From contig JAEWCQ010000007.1 in assembly GCA_023390555.1 (NCBI GenBank), positions 103,747 to 167,746 of the forward strand: a stretch of DNA of 64,000 nucleotides. Reading direction: 5' to 3'. This DNA comes from Bacillota bacterium (GTDB taxonomy: Bacteria; Bacillota; Clostridia; Lachnospirales; Lachnospiraceae). Under the pieces are notes generated by a model that searched no databases, had not been told where the DNA came from, and worked only from the letters and a program-made list of their open reading frames with translations. This document shows, piece after piece, positions 1-8,765 of this stretch (positions are counted from its first letter, which is position 1; every line of letters begins with the position of its first letter). Position numbers and translations under genes: made by a program.

Positions 1-70
1 GCGAAAAAATATTTGTTACTGAAACCTGCAGAATTTCAGATACAAGGATTATGGACCAATTTTTTCCATC

Positions 71-2215
71 TTATTCATCTATCAGCTGAATGGAATAATT
101 TATTTCGTAATTCAGATTTTTCAGGTACGCATCCTGCTTTCCATTATATTTTTCATACATTGCCCGGTCGTATCCCCCAAGCCGGTAATAACTGTTACTG
201 ATATCCAGGTTCTTTTCTTTCAGATTGCTGCTTGCAAGCGCGGAAGAATTCAGTTCCAGATATTCCTCTATTTTCTTCTCCATTTCTTTCTGCTTCTGGG
301 AATCATCTATCGTCTTGTTCTGCAGCCTTGCTTCTGCTGTCACATAGATTTTTTCCAGACATGCTCCATTTTCCTCCGTCATCTCATAACGAAGATGAAT
401 GCTGGAAAGTTCCACGGATTCTCCGGTGTCCATATGAAACTGATACTTATTCAGTTTGTTTTCCAAAAGCATGGCGGTAAGAAATGTTTCTTCATCGACA
501 ACTCCGACGCTGCTGAATGAAGATATGACATAATAACTTGAAATAACCGGCTTTCCGTCCTTATTACTGATTACCGGTATATAAAGAGTTTCCTGCTTGT
601 TTGATGATTCGTTAATCACATTTCCAAGTGTCACTACTCCACTATTTTTCAATTCTTCCTGTCCCTCCGTCATCTGTTCCAAATAGGTTCCCACCGGAAG
701 TTCCAGATTTTCATCCATATCGATCACAGAAGAGGCCGTTCCCTCGCTGACGTACAGCAGCGTATTTCTTGAAAAAACTTCCTGCTTCTTGATATAATCC
801 AGAAATTCCGTCAGTGCATCCTTGTCATCGAGTACACTTTTCGCGAATATCAATGCTTTGACATGATTATAGTCCATGGTCCCCGGCTGATCCGAGTTTG
901 CGGAAGCAAATGCCTCATACCAGCTTGTCTCTTTTACGGGAGCCGGTTTACTCTGCGTATCCTTGGCATTTTCATTTGCAATCTCAGACAGATTCTGGAA
1001 ACTGAGTGTCAGACTGTAGCCCTGCTCATCTTCATCCAATGCAATGGCAAGCGGAAAGTTTCTCTTTTCCAGTTCCACACTGCTGCAGCCGGTCAATCCG
1101 CAGGTGGATAAAGAAAGAATCAGCAATGCAATCGTGCAGATCTTTGTCTTTTTCCGAAATGAAAGGAGCAGCGGAATCAGTATCAGAAACGGAACACCAA
1201 ACAGAACCAGATATTGCCGATACTGTTCCACGGCAGCGGTAGAGACATAAAAAACAGAAGCTGCTGCAAATGTCAGAATCATTGTTACCAGAACATAACG
1301 TTTATTGCCTTTTTTGGGTATCAGTTTTTTCAGGCACTCTGTTCCATAAAACATACCGCTGTTAATCAGGGCATACAAAGCAAAGAACCAGATTGCTACC
1401 ATAAATGCATCCTGTCTTTCAAAAAATCCGCCCGGAATCTTGATCATACTCATCAGCGTGACGACCGGATAATCCATCGATGCAAGTGCGTTCTGTCCGA
1501 AAATACCAAGTGTAATCAGATAAATAGCGGCATTGAGCAGTGCAGATATGCCCAGTGCCTTCTTCGCACAATATACCGACTGATTCGGATGTTTTTCATA
1601 GGAAAATAAAAAGAGTACAAAGTAAATCAGCATATAGAACAGGAATACGATTCCGGTTCCCTCTAACATACGCTTCCAGCCGCAGGAAAGTACGGGCGTC
1701 CAGTAATCTGTGTTCACATCTTTTACGGCGAGCAGAAGCATCAGCAGCAACGGAATCATTATGAACCAGAAAAGAATCTCATAAATTCTTGCCTTCCCTT
1801 CGATCCCGCCCATGATTCCATATCCACCCAGAAGCAGGATACAGGTGCAGATCAATGTATAGGATTCATTTTTTAACAGCTGCATACTTACAAGTCTGCT
1901 CAGCAGAAACAGGACATAGCCGGCAAGCAGTACGCTGAACAAATAATACAGAATCAGAATTACCCCGCTGGCGAAAGTTCCCCAGCTTTTTTTGATGTAT
2001 TCCGGATAGCCCTCGTCCATCCGTTTTTGTACGTTCTTTATGATTCCCAGAAACAGGTAAGCCGGAATCAATGCCAGAAAAATGCAGAAGATGCCGTCCC
2101 CGCCCGCAGTCTCCGCCAGTAAAGGCGGCAGGAGCAGAGAACTGACTCCTGTGATATCATAAATCAGCAGCCTCGTTGTCTGTCTGCCGGATATTTTTCG
2201 ATTATCAGAAAACAT
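71..2215 (-). CDS. Fused spore germination receptor subunits GerAB (permease) and GerAC (lipoprotein)
   Basis: Residues 1 to about 352 are a GerAB-type APC-family permease with about ten hydrophobic segments and the family-typical stretch FFERQDAFMVAIWFFA near 264-279. Without a stop the frame continues into a complete Ger(x)C protein: hydrophobic segment 359-373, lipobox LTGC with Cys377, then about 335 residues of B-subunit/GerAC domain. In known receptors these are separate proteins in the inner spore membrane that, with the A subunit, sense nutrient germinants. The start follows the upstream gerA stop by 8 bases with AAGGAG ahead. No ATG or GTG lies at the junction that would start a separate GerAC; only leucine or isoleucine codons do. 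The lipobox survives inside the fusion, so the C part could still be cleaved and lipidated if the signal is recognised internally. The fusion is read directly; processing is inference. Confidence 0.9.
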   Translation of the reverse strand: MFSDNRKISGRQTTRLLIYDITGVSSLLLPPLLAETAGGDGIFCIFLALIPAYLFLGIIKNVQKRMDEGYPEYIKKSWGTFASGVILILYYLFSVLLAGYVLFLLSRLVSMQLLKNESYTLICTCILLLGGYGIMGGIEGKARIYEILFWFIMIPLLLMLLLAVKDVNTDYWTPVLSCGWKRMLEGTGIVFLFYMLIYFVLFLFSYEKHPNQSVYCAKKALGISALLNAAIYLITLGIFGQNALASMDYPVVTLMSMIKIPGGFFERQDAFMVAIWFFALYALINSGMFYGTECLKKLIPKKGNKRYVLVTMILTFAAASVFYVSTAAVEQYRQYLVLFGVPFLILIPLLLSFRKKTKICTIALLILSLSTCGLTGCSSVELEKRNFPLAIALDEDEQGYSLTLSFQNLSEIANENAKDTQSKPAPVKETSWYEAFASANSDQPGTMDYNHVKALIFAKSVLDDKDALTEFLDYIKKQEVFSRNTLLYVSEGTASSVIDMDENLELPVGTYLEQMTEGQEELKNSGVVTLGNVINESSNKQETLYIPVISNKDGKPVISSYYVISSFSSVGVVDEETFLTAMLLENKLNKYQFHMDTGESVELSSIHLRYEMTEENGACLEKIYVTAEARLQNKTIDDSQKQKEMEKKIEEYLELNSSALASSNLKEKNLDISNSYYRLGGYDRAMYEKYNGKQDAYLKNLNYEINYSIQLIDE

Positions 2216-2223
2216 CTCCTAGT

Positions 2224-3780
2224 CTACTCCTTTCGTTTCAAACGGATTCTTTCATCTCTCTTTGCGAATATCGGACGGCGTTTTTGCAGAAAGGACGGAT
2301 AGCGCAAAAGGGAATCCCGTTCATCCTCGTAATCGTTCAAATCTGCTCCGACAAAAGGCATCAGATACGGGATGCCAAAACTGCTTAAGCGCGACAGATG
2401 AATCAGCAGTCCCAGCAATGCCAGCAAAAAGCCGAAGAAACCAAGCCATGCGCACATTCCGATAAATGCAAATTTTAACAAGCGGAATGCCGTGGCAAAT
2501 TCTTCGTTTGGAATTGCAAAAGAGCAGAGGGCTGTAAATGCAACGATAATTACAACAATCGGACTGACCAGATTTGCCTGAACCGCAGCCTGTCCGATAA
2601 TCAGCCCTCCGACTATACCAATGGTGTTGCCCATTGCTCCCGGCAGCCTGACGCCAGCCTCCCGCAAAAGTTCAAATGATATTTCCATCAGGAGAACTTC
2701 GACCACACCCGGAAATGGAACCCCCTGTCTGGCGGCCGCAAAGGATAACAGCAACGTAGTTGGTAATATCTGTGTATGAAAATTGCACACCACCAGATAC
2801 AATCCCGGCAATGTCATCGCAAAAAAGGATGCAACATATCTTAACAGCCGTCCGAAAGAAGCGATCTCCCAACGGTTGTAATAGTCATCACTGGTCTGGA
2901 TAAAGGAGTTGTAGTCGGTAGGCAGAATCAGCGCAACCGGGGAGTTGTCACAAATCACAACAATTCTTCCTTCCAGTATCGACATTGCGGCACGGTCCGG
3001 CCGCTGCGTTGTCTGAAACTGCGGAAATGGAGAATACCACTTTTCCTCCGACAGCTGTTCCAAGATACCACTGTCCAGCACACCATCGATTTCAAACTTA
3101 TCCAGACGCCGCATCACCTCATCCAGTACCTCTTTATGAATCAGATCATCGATATAGACCAGATCCACATTTGTCTTGGAACGGACACCGATCTTAATCT
3201 CCTTTACCTTCACATTTGGCGTACGGATTCTTTTTCGAATCAATGCAGTATTGGATTTTACGGAATCCGTAAATCCCTCATTGGAACCACGGATTACCTT
3301 TTCGGAGGTGGTTTCCGTGATGCTCATACGCGGATAGCCCTTATCTGGTATCTTCAGTGCCTGGTCATAGCCGTCAATAAACAGGATCATGTCACCGGTC
3401 AGCATTCCGTCCGCGGCTTCTTCCATTGTAGGGAACGGCGTTGCGTCCGATAACCCCAGTGCATTTTCCTTTAATCTTTTACAGATCTCATCATCACTGC
3501 GATTGCTTAGATCATTCAAGAGCTTTCCGACCATGGATTCCTCAAAAATCGCAGAACCACCCGTAACCTCTATGTAGGCAACCATGCAGCCTATTTTCTG
3601 ATTTTTTCCCAATTTCATCTCGCGCATCTTAATATCTGCACAATCTGCGAAGATCTGCTTATACACCGCAATATTCTCCTGCAAATTCAGGGAAACGGGT
3701 GTCTTATTCTGCTGCGCACCTGCTGTCTGTGTATTTGTCGTCTGCGCATTGATATCCTTCTGTTTCTCACAACCGTTCAT
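2224..3780 (-). CDS. gerAA: Spore germination receptor subunit A (GerA family)
   Basis: This is a GerA/SpoVAF-family protein of 518 residues, the usual length. The N-terminal soluble part begins with a low-complexity Asn/Thr/Gln stretch and then the conserved start (YKQIFADCADIKMREM). Several membrane segments follow near residues 310-460, including GVPFPGVVEVLLMEISFEL and EAGVRLPGAMGNTIGIVGG, which are hallmark GerA stretches. In the inner spore membrane it forms the ligand-responsive channel with the B and C subunits. It is the first gene of a two-gene operon; the fused B/C gene starts 8 bases after its TAG. The ATG is preceded by TTAGGAG. The germinant cannot be predicted from sequence. 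Confidence 0.93.
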   Translation of the reverse strand: MNGCEKQKDINAQTTNTQTAGAQQNKTPVSLNLQENIAVYKQIFADCADIKMREMKLGKNQKIGCMVAYIEVTGGSAIFEESMVGKLLNDLSNRSDDEICKRLKENALGLSDATPFPTMEEAADGMLTGDMILFIDGYDQALKIPDKGYPRMSITETTSEKVIRGSNEGFTDSVKSNTALIRKRIRTPNVKVKEIKIGVRSKTNVDLVYIDDLIHKEVLDEVMRRLDKFEIDGVLDSGILEQLSEEKWYSPFPQFQTTQRPDRAAMSILEGRIVVICDNSPVALILPTDYNSFIQTSDDYYNRWEIASFGRLLRYVASFFAMTLPGLYLVVCNFHTQILPTTLLLSFAAARQGVPFPGVVEVLLMEISFELLREAGVRLPGAMGNTIGIVGGLIIGQAAVQANLVSPIVVIIVAFTALCSFAIPNEEFATAFRLLKFAFIGMCAWLGFFGFLLALLGLLIHLSRLSSFGIPYLMPFVGADLNDYEDERDSLLRYPSFLQKRRPIFAKRDERIRLKRKE

Positions 3781-3854
3781 ATTTCTCTCCTAATATCTCC
3801 TCGCATCTCCAACTGAAATGCGTGTGTGTTCTGTTCTGACAGGGTCTATCTGGG

Positions 3855-3888
3855 AATAAAAAAGGAACAGATGTCAATCTGTCCCTCT
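3855..3888 (-). terminator. Rho-independent terminator after the ispE-gntR pair
   Basis: On the minus strand GGGACAGAT and ATCTGTTCC form a stem around a four-base loop, followed by TTTTTT. It lies just downstream of the GntR regulator gene and upstream of gerA. Confidence 0.75.
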
Positions 3889-3925
3889 TATGATTTCCTT
3901 ATTTTGTTAAATTATGCATTCTTAT

Positions 3926-4609
3926 TTATTCCTGCTCCTGAATCATCTGCTTGACTGCTTCTGCCTGATTGCTCACGTGATTCCTCATGACCGATGTCAC
4001 AAAATCCTTATCTTTCCTGCGAATTCCCTCCACCAGACTTTGATGCTCCCGTATCAGAACCGGGTAATTCCTGTCGTCTTTCAGATATTCTACCCGATAA
4101 CGGTACATCTGCTCTCTCAGGTTATTCAGCATGTTGATCAGCTTTGTATTCCCTGTTGCCTGATAGATCATATCATGAAATTCCACATCTGCCAGTGCAA
4201 TCTTCTTTACGTTTCCAGACTGAATACAGTTTTCGAAGTTTCTTCTTGCCACCTGAAGCTGCCGGAACTGCTCTTCTGTGATTTCCTCACAGGCAAGCTG
4301 AACCGCAAGTTCATCCAGCGCTCCGCGTATCACGAGAACATCTTCCATATCCTTTTCCGTCATCTTCGCGACCTCAGCACCTTTTCTCGGTACCGTAACG
4401 GCGAGTCCTTCCTGCTCCAGCATTCGAATTGCCTCCCGGATCGGCGTCCGGCTGACTCCAAGTCTTGCTGCCAGCTGTAATTCCATCAGACGCTCTCCGG
4501 GTTTTAATTCTCCTTTTAAAATCGCCTCTCGCAGCGTATTAAATACAACATCCCGCAGCGGAAGATAGGCATCCATATTCAATTCCAAATTATCAGTCAT
4601 CGCTTTCAC
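3926..4609 (-). CDS. GntR-family transcriptional regulator, FadR/FCD subfamily
   Basis: The protein has an N-terminal winged helix of the GntR type (residues about 15-80, with LGVSRTPIREAIRMLEQEGL as the recognition region) and a C-terminal helical FCD ligand domain (about 90-225) carrying the usual metal-binding Asp/His pattern (HDMIYQATGN). Members are cytoplasmic repressors or activators of organic-acid, amino-acid or sugar catabolism. The gene begins 6 bases after the ispE stop, so it is probably cotranscribed with ispE, an odd pairing that gives no clue to its effector. Length 227 is normal. Target and ligand are unknown. Confidence 0.88.
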   Translation of the reverse strand: MKAMTDNLELNMDAYLPLRDVVFNTLREAILKGELKPGERLMELQLAARLGVSRTPIREAIRMLEQEGLAVTVPRKGAEVAKMTEKDMEDVLVIRGALDELAVQLACEEITEEQFRQLQVARRNFENCIQSGNVKKIALADVEFHDMIYQATGNTKLINMLNNLREQMYRYRVEYLKDDRNYPVLIREHQSLVEGIRRKDKDFVTSVMRNHVSNQAEAVKQMIQEQE

Positions 4610-4615
4610 CTTCCT

Positions 4616-5491
4616 TTATCCTCTTCGGTTATTATAGATATCGGTAACAAAGACCTGTTTCGCCAATTTCTGTTTTCTGATTTTTTCAGCCGCTTTTTTT
4701 GCATCCGCCATAGATTCATAAAGACCAAAAACCGTGGGGCCGCTCCCACTCATCAGCGCATTGAGCGCTCCGTGTTCACACATACATTTTTTGATTTCAG
4801 CAATCTCCGGATGGATGGGAATCGTGACCGTTTCAAGGATATTTCCCATATCTGTGGCAATTGCCCGAAGATCTTTCTTCTCAATATCTGAAAGGAGCCG
4901 GTCGATATCGGGATGACCGGAAACTTCCGCAAGATTCAGATGCTCATAGACGTATCTCGTAGAAACACTGATCTGCGGTTTTGCAATCAGAACAGGGCAT
5001 TTTACCATCGGAGGCAACGGAGTCAGTTTCTCGCCGATGCCCTCTGCCAATGCAGTTCCCCGCATGATACAGTACGGCACATCTGCACCGAGCTTTACGC
5101 CTCTTTCCATCAATTCCTTTTTTGAAAGTCCCAGACGAAACAGCTCATTCATTCCAAACAGAACCGCTGCCGCATCGGTACTTCCACCTGCCATACCGGC
5201 CGCAACCGGAATGTGTTTTTTTAACAGAATCGAAACTCCTTGCGTCAGCTTGAATTCTTCCTGCATCATTTCAGCTGCCCGATAAGCAAGATTGTGGTTA
5301 TCAACCGGAAGAAACGGCAGATTTGTCCGCAGGGTAATTCCGGCTTCCTTCGCTTTTCGGATATCCAGCTGATCAAACAGATGAATTGTCTGCATGACCA
5401 TACGTACCTCATGATACCCGTCTTCCCTGCGTCTGACGACATCCAGACCAAGATTTATTTTTGCCAATGCTTTTACTGCTATTTTATCCAT
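4616..5491 (-). CDS. ispE: 4-diphosphocytidyl-2-C-methyl-D-erythritol kinase
   Basis: This GHMP-family kinase phosphorylates CDP-methylerythritol in the non-mevalonate isoprenoid pathway. Visible motifs are the N-terminal AKINLGLDV, the glycine-rich ATP loop PVAAGMAGGSTDAAAVL, GADVPYC with the catalytic Asp, and the C-terminal LMSGSGPTVFGLY. I chose the internal ATG at 5491 rather than the first in-frame one at 5518 because AGGAGAG lies five bases upstream and homologs start MxKIxxKAxAKINLxL. That gives 291 residues. It heads a two-gene unit with the GntR regulator. Confidence 0.94.
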   Translation of the reverse strand: MDKIAVKALAKINLGLDVVRRREDGYHEVRMVMQTIHLFDQLDIRKAKEAGITLRTNLPFLPVDNHNLAYRAAEMMQEEFKLTQGVSILLKKHIPVAAGMAGGSTDAAAVLFGMNELFRLGLSKKELMERGVKLGADVPYCIMRGTALAEGIGEKLTPLPPMVKCPVLIAKPQISVSTRYVYEHLNLAEVSGHPDIDRLLSDIEKKDLRAIATDMGNILETVTIPIHPEIAEIKKCMCEHGALNALMSGSGPTVFGLYESMADAKKAAEKIRKQKLAKQVFVTDIYNNRRG

Positions 5492-5567
5492 TCGTACTCT
5501 CCTGAATTTTGTATACATTATACATTTTTATACTAACATTATTTCCGAAAATGTCAATTTCATATTC

Positions 5568-5594
5568 TAAAGTTATTCTTATATTTTCCGATAT
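5568..5594 (+). promoter_or_regulatory. Candidate sigma-D (sigma-28, flagellar) promoter
   Basis: TAAA, 15 bases, then TCCGATAT. The Bacillus sigma-D consensus is TAAA-N15-GCCGATAT, so only the first -10 base differs. It sits about 60 bases upstream of the 203-residue orphan, with a small hairpin (CCGGC/GCCGG, 5606-5622) in the untranslated leader. Confidence 0.55.
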
Positions 5595-5653
5595 ATAATA
5601 TAAGCCCGGCAGGGATCGCCGGTATAACCGCACAGACCAAGGAGGGTTCTTAT

Positions 5654-6265
5654 ATGGCTATTTCATCAATTGGCTCATATGCTGCCGGAAATTCTATGAG
5701 CAGCATTTCCAACACTGCTTCATCCAAAAAACAAACTTCAGATTCCGCTGCCGCTACTGTTTCTTCTTCCGAATCCACAGGTGTCGTATATGAAAAAAGT
5801 TCTGAGAGCAGTACAACATCCACGACTACCGACTATGCAGCAAAAAATTCTGCACTGATTGCCCAGCTCAAATCCGATTCGGACAACCGGATTGCCCAGC
5901 TCAAAAGCATTGTCACCCAGATGATGAACGGACAGGGAACCGCAATCGGAACTGCAGATGACATCTGGAAATTCCTCGCCAGCGGTAATTATACCGTGTC
6001 GGAAGCAGCAAAAGCGCAGGCACAGGCGGATATTGCAGAGGACGGTTACTGGGGTGTGGAACAGACATCGGACCGTATTGTTGATTTTGCAAAGGCTCTG
6101 TCCGGCAATGATTCTTCCAAGGCAGAAGAACTGTTGGATGCTTTTAAAAAAGGCTTTGAAGATGCAACGAAAACCTGGGGAACAACTCTTCCGGATATCT
6201 CACAGCGCACCTATGACTCCGTTGTTGAGAAATTCCAAAAATGGATGAACGGAGAAGACAATTAA
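5654..6265 (+). CDS. Conserved hypothetical, possibly DUF5610-like flagella-associated protein
   Basis: No enzyme domain is recognised. The first 65 residues are Ser/Thr/Ala-rich and look disordered; there is no signal peptide and no membrane segment. The second half is a helical domain with GVEQTSDRIVDFAKALSG, then a Lys/Glu-rich helix and a Trp-Gly segment ending in FQKWMNGEDN. The TSDRIVDFA pattern resembles the TAERI-x-FA pattern I associate with DUF5610 proteins of motile bacteria; this is recollection, not a search. The near-consensus sigma-D promoter upstream independently points to the flagellar regulon. Start is fixed by AAGGAGGG upstream. It is a single-gene unit, with a bidirectional terminator after it. 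Confidence 0.7.
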   Translation: MAISSIGSYAAGNSMSSISNTASSKKQTSDSAAATVSSSESTGVVYEKSSESSTTSTTTDYAAKNSALIAQLKSDSDNRIAQLKSIVTQMMNGQGTAIGTADDIWKFLASGNYTVSEAAKAQAQADIAEDGYWGVEQTSDRIVDFAKALSGNDSSKAEELLDAFKKGFEDATKTWGTTLPDISQRTYDSVVEKFQKWMNGEDN

Positions 6266-6282
6266 GATACGGAATCATTCAC

Positions 6283-6332
6283 AATATCCGGCCGAACCGG
6301 CAGTTATTTTGCCGATTGGCCGGATATTTTAA
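6283..6332. terminator. Bidirectional terminator between convergent genes
   Basis: AATATCCGGCC and GGCCGGATATT form an 11-bp perfect stem with T-rich flanks on both sides. It serves the orphan gene on the plus strand and the alarmone synthetase on the minus strand, whose stop codon lies at the end of the stem. Confidence 0.75.
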
Positions 6333-6988
6333 CCATTCATTTCTCTGGTCTGCTGTTCCTCTTTTTCCTTCAGGATTGCCTCATTCAGAGAAAGCATCTT
6401 GGCATCCAGCATAGATACGAATTCCGCACATTCCCGCAAATCTTCGCTGATATAATCCGGCGCATTCCCTTCAAATTTATAATATATTTTATGTTCCAGA
6501 CTTGCCCAGAAATCCATGGCCATCGTCCGGATCTGGATTTCCACTTTCGTATCTACCACTCTGTCGGAGAGAAAAATCGGTACGGTCACAAGCATATGAT
6601 AGCTTTTGTAGCCGCTTTCCTTCGGATGTTTGATATAGTCCTTCAGCGATACGACGGTCAGATCATTCTGCTTTCCGATCATCTCGGCCATTCGATATAT
6701 ATCGGATGTGAAAGAACAGACAATGCGAATTCCGGCGATATCATTGACATAATTTACCATGTTGTCGATTGTACTTTCATAGCCATAGCGCTTTAATTTC
6801 TTCACAATACTTTCCGGTGACTTGATTCTTTTTTTTATGTATTCAATCGGATTATATTGATGTACATGCTGAAATTCGTCATTTAAGATCTCCAGCTTCG
6901 TGCCGACTTCCTTTAATGCCGAGTTATACAAGAAAATAACTGTCTTCCAGCTATCAATTCCCTCATTTAATTCATTACTCAGTTCCAT
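6329..6988 (-). CDS. Small alarmone synthetase (GTP pyrophosphokinase, RelP/RelQ type)
   Basis: A single RelA/SpoT synthetase domain fills the 219-residue protein; there is no hydrolase, TGS or ACT domain, which defines the small alarmone synthetase class. Motifs seen: YNPIEYIKKRIKSPESI (44-61), NDIAGIRIVC (82-91, Asp83 for Mg), KESGYKSYHM for GTP binding, and EIQIRTMAMDFWASLEHK (150-167) with catalytic Glu150. It makes (p)ppGpp from ATP and GDP/GTP in the cytoplasm. It is transcribed alone; TATAAT-like sequence lies about 70 bases upstream of the start. Confidence 0.92.
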   Translation of the reverse strand: MELSNELNEGIDSWKTVIFLYNSALKEVGTKLEILNDEFQHVHQYNPIEYIKKRIKSPESIVKKLKRYGYESTIDNMVNYVNDIAGIRIVCSFTSDIYRMAEMIGKQNDLTVVSLKDYIKHPKESGYKSYHMLVTVPIFLSDRVVDTKVEIQIRTMAMDFWASLEHKIYYKFEGNAPDYISEDLRECAEFVSMLDAKMLSLNEAILKEKEEQQTREMNG

Positions 6989-7157
6989 GTTCCCTCCATA
7001 TGAAGTTCTTCTACACCCTATTCCTTAAAATTTGCCTTCCTAGTATCTTATGCAAAAAAAGGTATCATATAACCAATAGTTTGATTATATCACACCCTTT
7101 GTGAATATTGTTGCTTATTATGTTAATTTTAATGAATTTTTAACAATTATGCACAAA

Positions 7158-7679
7158 TCAAATCGATTCAATGAAACCGTGTTTTTTTAACTTCTCTTCA
7201 ATGGTATGAAGTATCTGCTCGGTGTCCGCTTCCACCGTATGAAAATGCCGTCCTCCGGTCAGTGTCATCAGAGACTGCGACCTGCTGCTTTTTATTTTAT
7301 CCATAAATTCATCCACGTCCTGGCGATTCTTCAGAATCAGATCACAGCTCATCTGCCCGTATACATCATGTTCCACGACCACATCCAGAACCTTTCCGCC
7401 GCAGTCCACAATCGTATACAATTCATCCCGCATCTGTTCATTCGTGTGATAGACTGCCATGGTGCGCCGGACACTTTTATTTTCCACAATCGGATGATAC
7501 AGCATATATCCCTTATTCGTGCTCAAAATATTTTTGTCCACAGCACGCAGCAGTGCAATATCCTGTACGACAACCTGTCTGCTGACTCCCATCAGCTTCG
7601 CCAGTTCTGAGCCGGATACCGGATTCTGGCTTTGATTAAGTAATTCTACAATCTTTTCCCTTCTCAACTCGCCTTCCAT
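7158..7679 (-). CDS. niaR: Niacin-responsive transcriptional repressor NiaR
   Basis: The N-terminal helix-turn-helix (residues 4-60 of the chosen start, with LAKLMGVSRQVVVQDIALLR) is followed by a 3H domain with the histidines H78, H104, H145 and H147 (VEHDVYGQ, GGRHFH) that bind metal and effector. The family represses NAD synthesis and niacin salvage genes when nicotinic acid is present. An open frame extends upstream to a TTG at 7700, but the ATG at 7679 has GGGTAGG ahead of it and avoids overlapping the upstream gene. The nicotinate phosphoribosyltransferase gene at 44397 is an obvious possible target. Confidence 0.9.
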   Translation of the reverse strand: MEGELRREKIVELLNQSQNPVSGSELAKLMGVSRQVVVQDIALLRAVDKNILSTNKGYMLYHPIVENKSVRRTMAVYHTNEQMRDELYTIVDCGGKVLDVVVEHDVYGQMSCDLILKNRQDVDEFMDKIKSSRSQSLMTLTGGRHFHTVEADTEQILHTIEEKLKKHGFIESI

Positions 7680-7686
7680 CAAATAC

Positions 7687-7953
7687 CTACCCTTCTTCAA
7701 TCACATGGATTTCCAGATAATCAAAATCTATCTCATCAACGAAACTGTCCTGATAGAATCTTGCCTTTGCATGCCTTTGGAACTCCTGCACCGTATGCTC
7801 CAGCCAGATCGGTTTACTCAGGTCAAACTCATAGCATACCTCTTCCAGTGCACGAAACACTTTATGTGTGCGGGTATCTTCCGAGTCATCCTCAATCACC
7901 GTATCACGAAGCATATGATTTTCCTTAAATTCTTTTGCCCATAAGCGAAACAT
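7687..7953 (-). CDS. Conserved small hypothetical protein upstream of niaR
   Basis: The protein has 88 residues, is rich in acidic and aromatic residues, and has no signal or membrane segment. Notable stretches are DDSEDTRTHKVFRALEEV and the C-terminal FVDEIDFDYLEIHVIEEG. I recall close look-alikes across clostridia but no function. A good ribosome site (AAGGAAG) precedes the ATG. It lies between the RNA methyltransferase and niaR, with the niaR ATG 7 bases after its stop, so it is likely cotranscribed and possibly translationally coupled with niaR. Confidence 0.8.
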   Translation of the reverse strand: MFRLWAKEFKENHMLRDTVIEDDSEDTRTHKVFRALEEVCYEFDLSKPIWLEHTVQEFQRHAKARFYQDSFVDEIDFDYLEIHVIEEG

Positions 7954-7968
7954 AAATTCTTCCTTTTC

Positions 7969-8757
7969 TTAAATATTTTTCGGTGCTCTTCTCTGCCGGT
8001 TCACTTCATACATCAGCAGCGTTGCTGCAATTGACGCGTTGAGGGATTCCACCTGACCTTCCATCGGAATGCGGATATAACAATCCGCCGCCTCTGCAAT
8101 CTCCTCACTCAGACCGTTTCCTTCATTTCCAATCAAAAAACCGCAGGCCCTCCGGTAATCCGGTTCGTCATACGACATTGTTCCCTTTAAATGAGCAGCG
8201 TACAATTGCACGCCTTCTTCCTGAAGTTCACGTAAAGCCCCCGGCAGATCGTCCGTAATAAAAAACGGAACACGGTAAATGCTGCCCATCGTTGAGCGGA
8301 TTGTCTTTGGATTATAAATATCGACCGTCGTGCGGTTTAAGAGAATTCCGGAAATACCGGCCCCTTCTCCCGTACGAAGCATTGTACCGAGGTTGCCTGG
8401 GTCCTGAATGCTCTCCAGAATCAAAAGATGTGTCTTCTCGCCTCTGTACAGATCTCCAAGTATATAGTGGGGCATCTTCATCAGACACAAAACGCCCTGC
8501 GGCGTCTGCGTATCGGATACCGACTTAAATATCTGGTCAGAAAGCACCTCATAGGATATGCCTTCGAGCATCCGGTTATTCTCCGGTGATGCAAGAAAAC
8601 TTTCGGATACATAGACCTGATGCATCATTTCCCTCGGCGCTTCGGAAAACATCTTCTTCCCCTCTACCACAAAAAGCCCTTGATCTTTCCGGGCTTTTGC
8701 TTTCTTAGTCAACTGTATTAAATTTTTTACCTGTGTATTGCTGTTACTGGTAATCAT
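7969..8757 (-). CDS. TrmH/SpoU-family RNA 2'-O-methyltransferase
   Basis: An N-terminal substrate-binding subdomain (about 1-95, with VEGKKMF) precedes a SPOUT domain with the three SpoU motifs: LESIQDPGNLGTMLRTGEGAG, FLIGNEGNGLSEE and IPMEGQVESLNASIAATLLMYE. It transfers a methyl group from S-adenosylmethionine to a ribose 2'-OH of rRNA or tRNA; the exact nucleotide cannot be told. The open frame extends to a GTG at 8766 that overlaps the pfkA stop, but homologs start at the ATG (MITSNSN), used here. The gene is directly downstream of pfkA. Confidence 0.88.
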   Translation of the reverse strand: MITSNSNTQVKNLIQLTKKAKARKDQGLFVVEGKKMFSEAPREMMHQVYVSESFLASPENNRMLEGISYEVLSDQIFKSVSDTQTPQGVLCLMKMPHYILGDLYRGEKTHLLILESIQDPGNLGTMLRTGEGAGISGILLNRTTVDIYNPKTIRSTMGSIYRVPFFITDDLPGALRELQEEGVQLYAAHLKGTMSYDEPDYRRACGFLIGNEGNGLSEEIAEAADCYIRIPMEGQVESLNASIAATLLMYEVNRQRRAPKNI

Positions 8758-8765
8758 AGCACACA

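Noticed and set aside
1..70. Gene at the left edge of the window
   Set aside because: Only 70 bases lie outside the germination gene; no coding or terminator signal can be supported.
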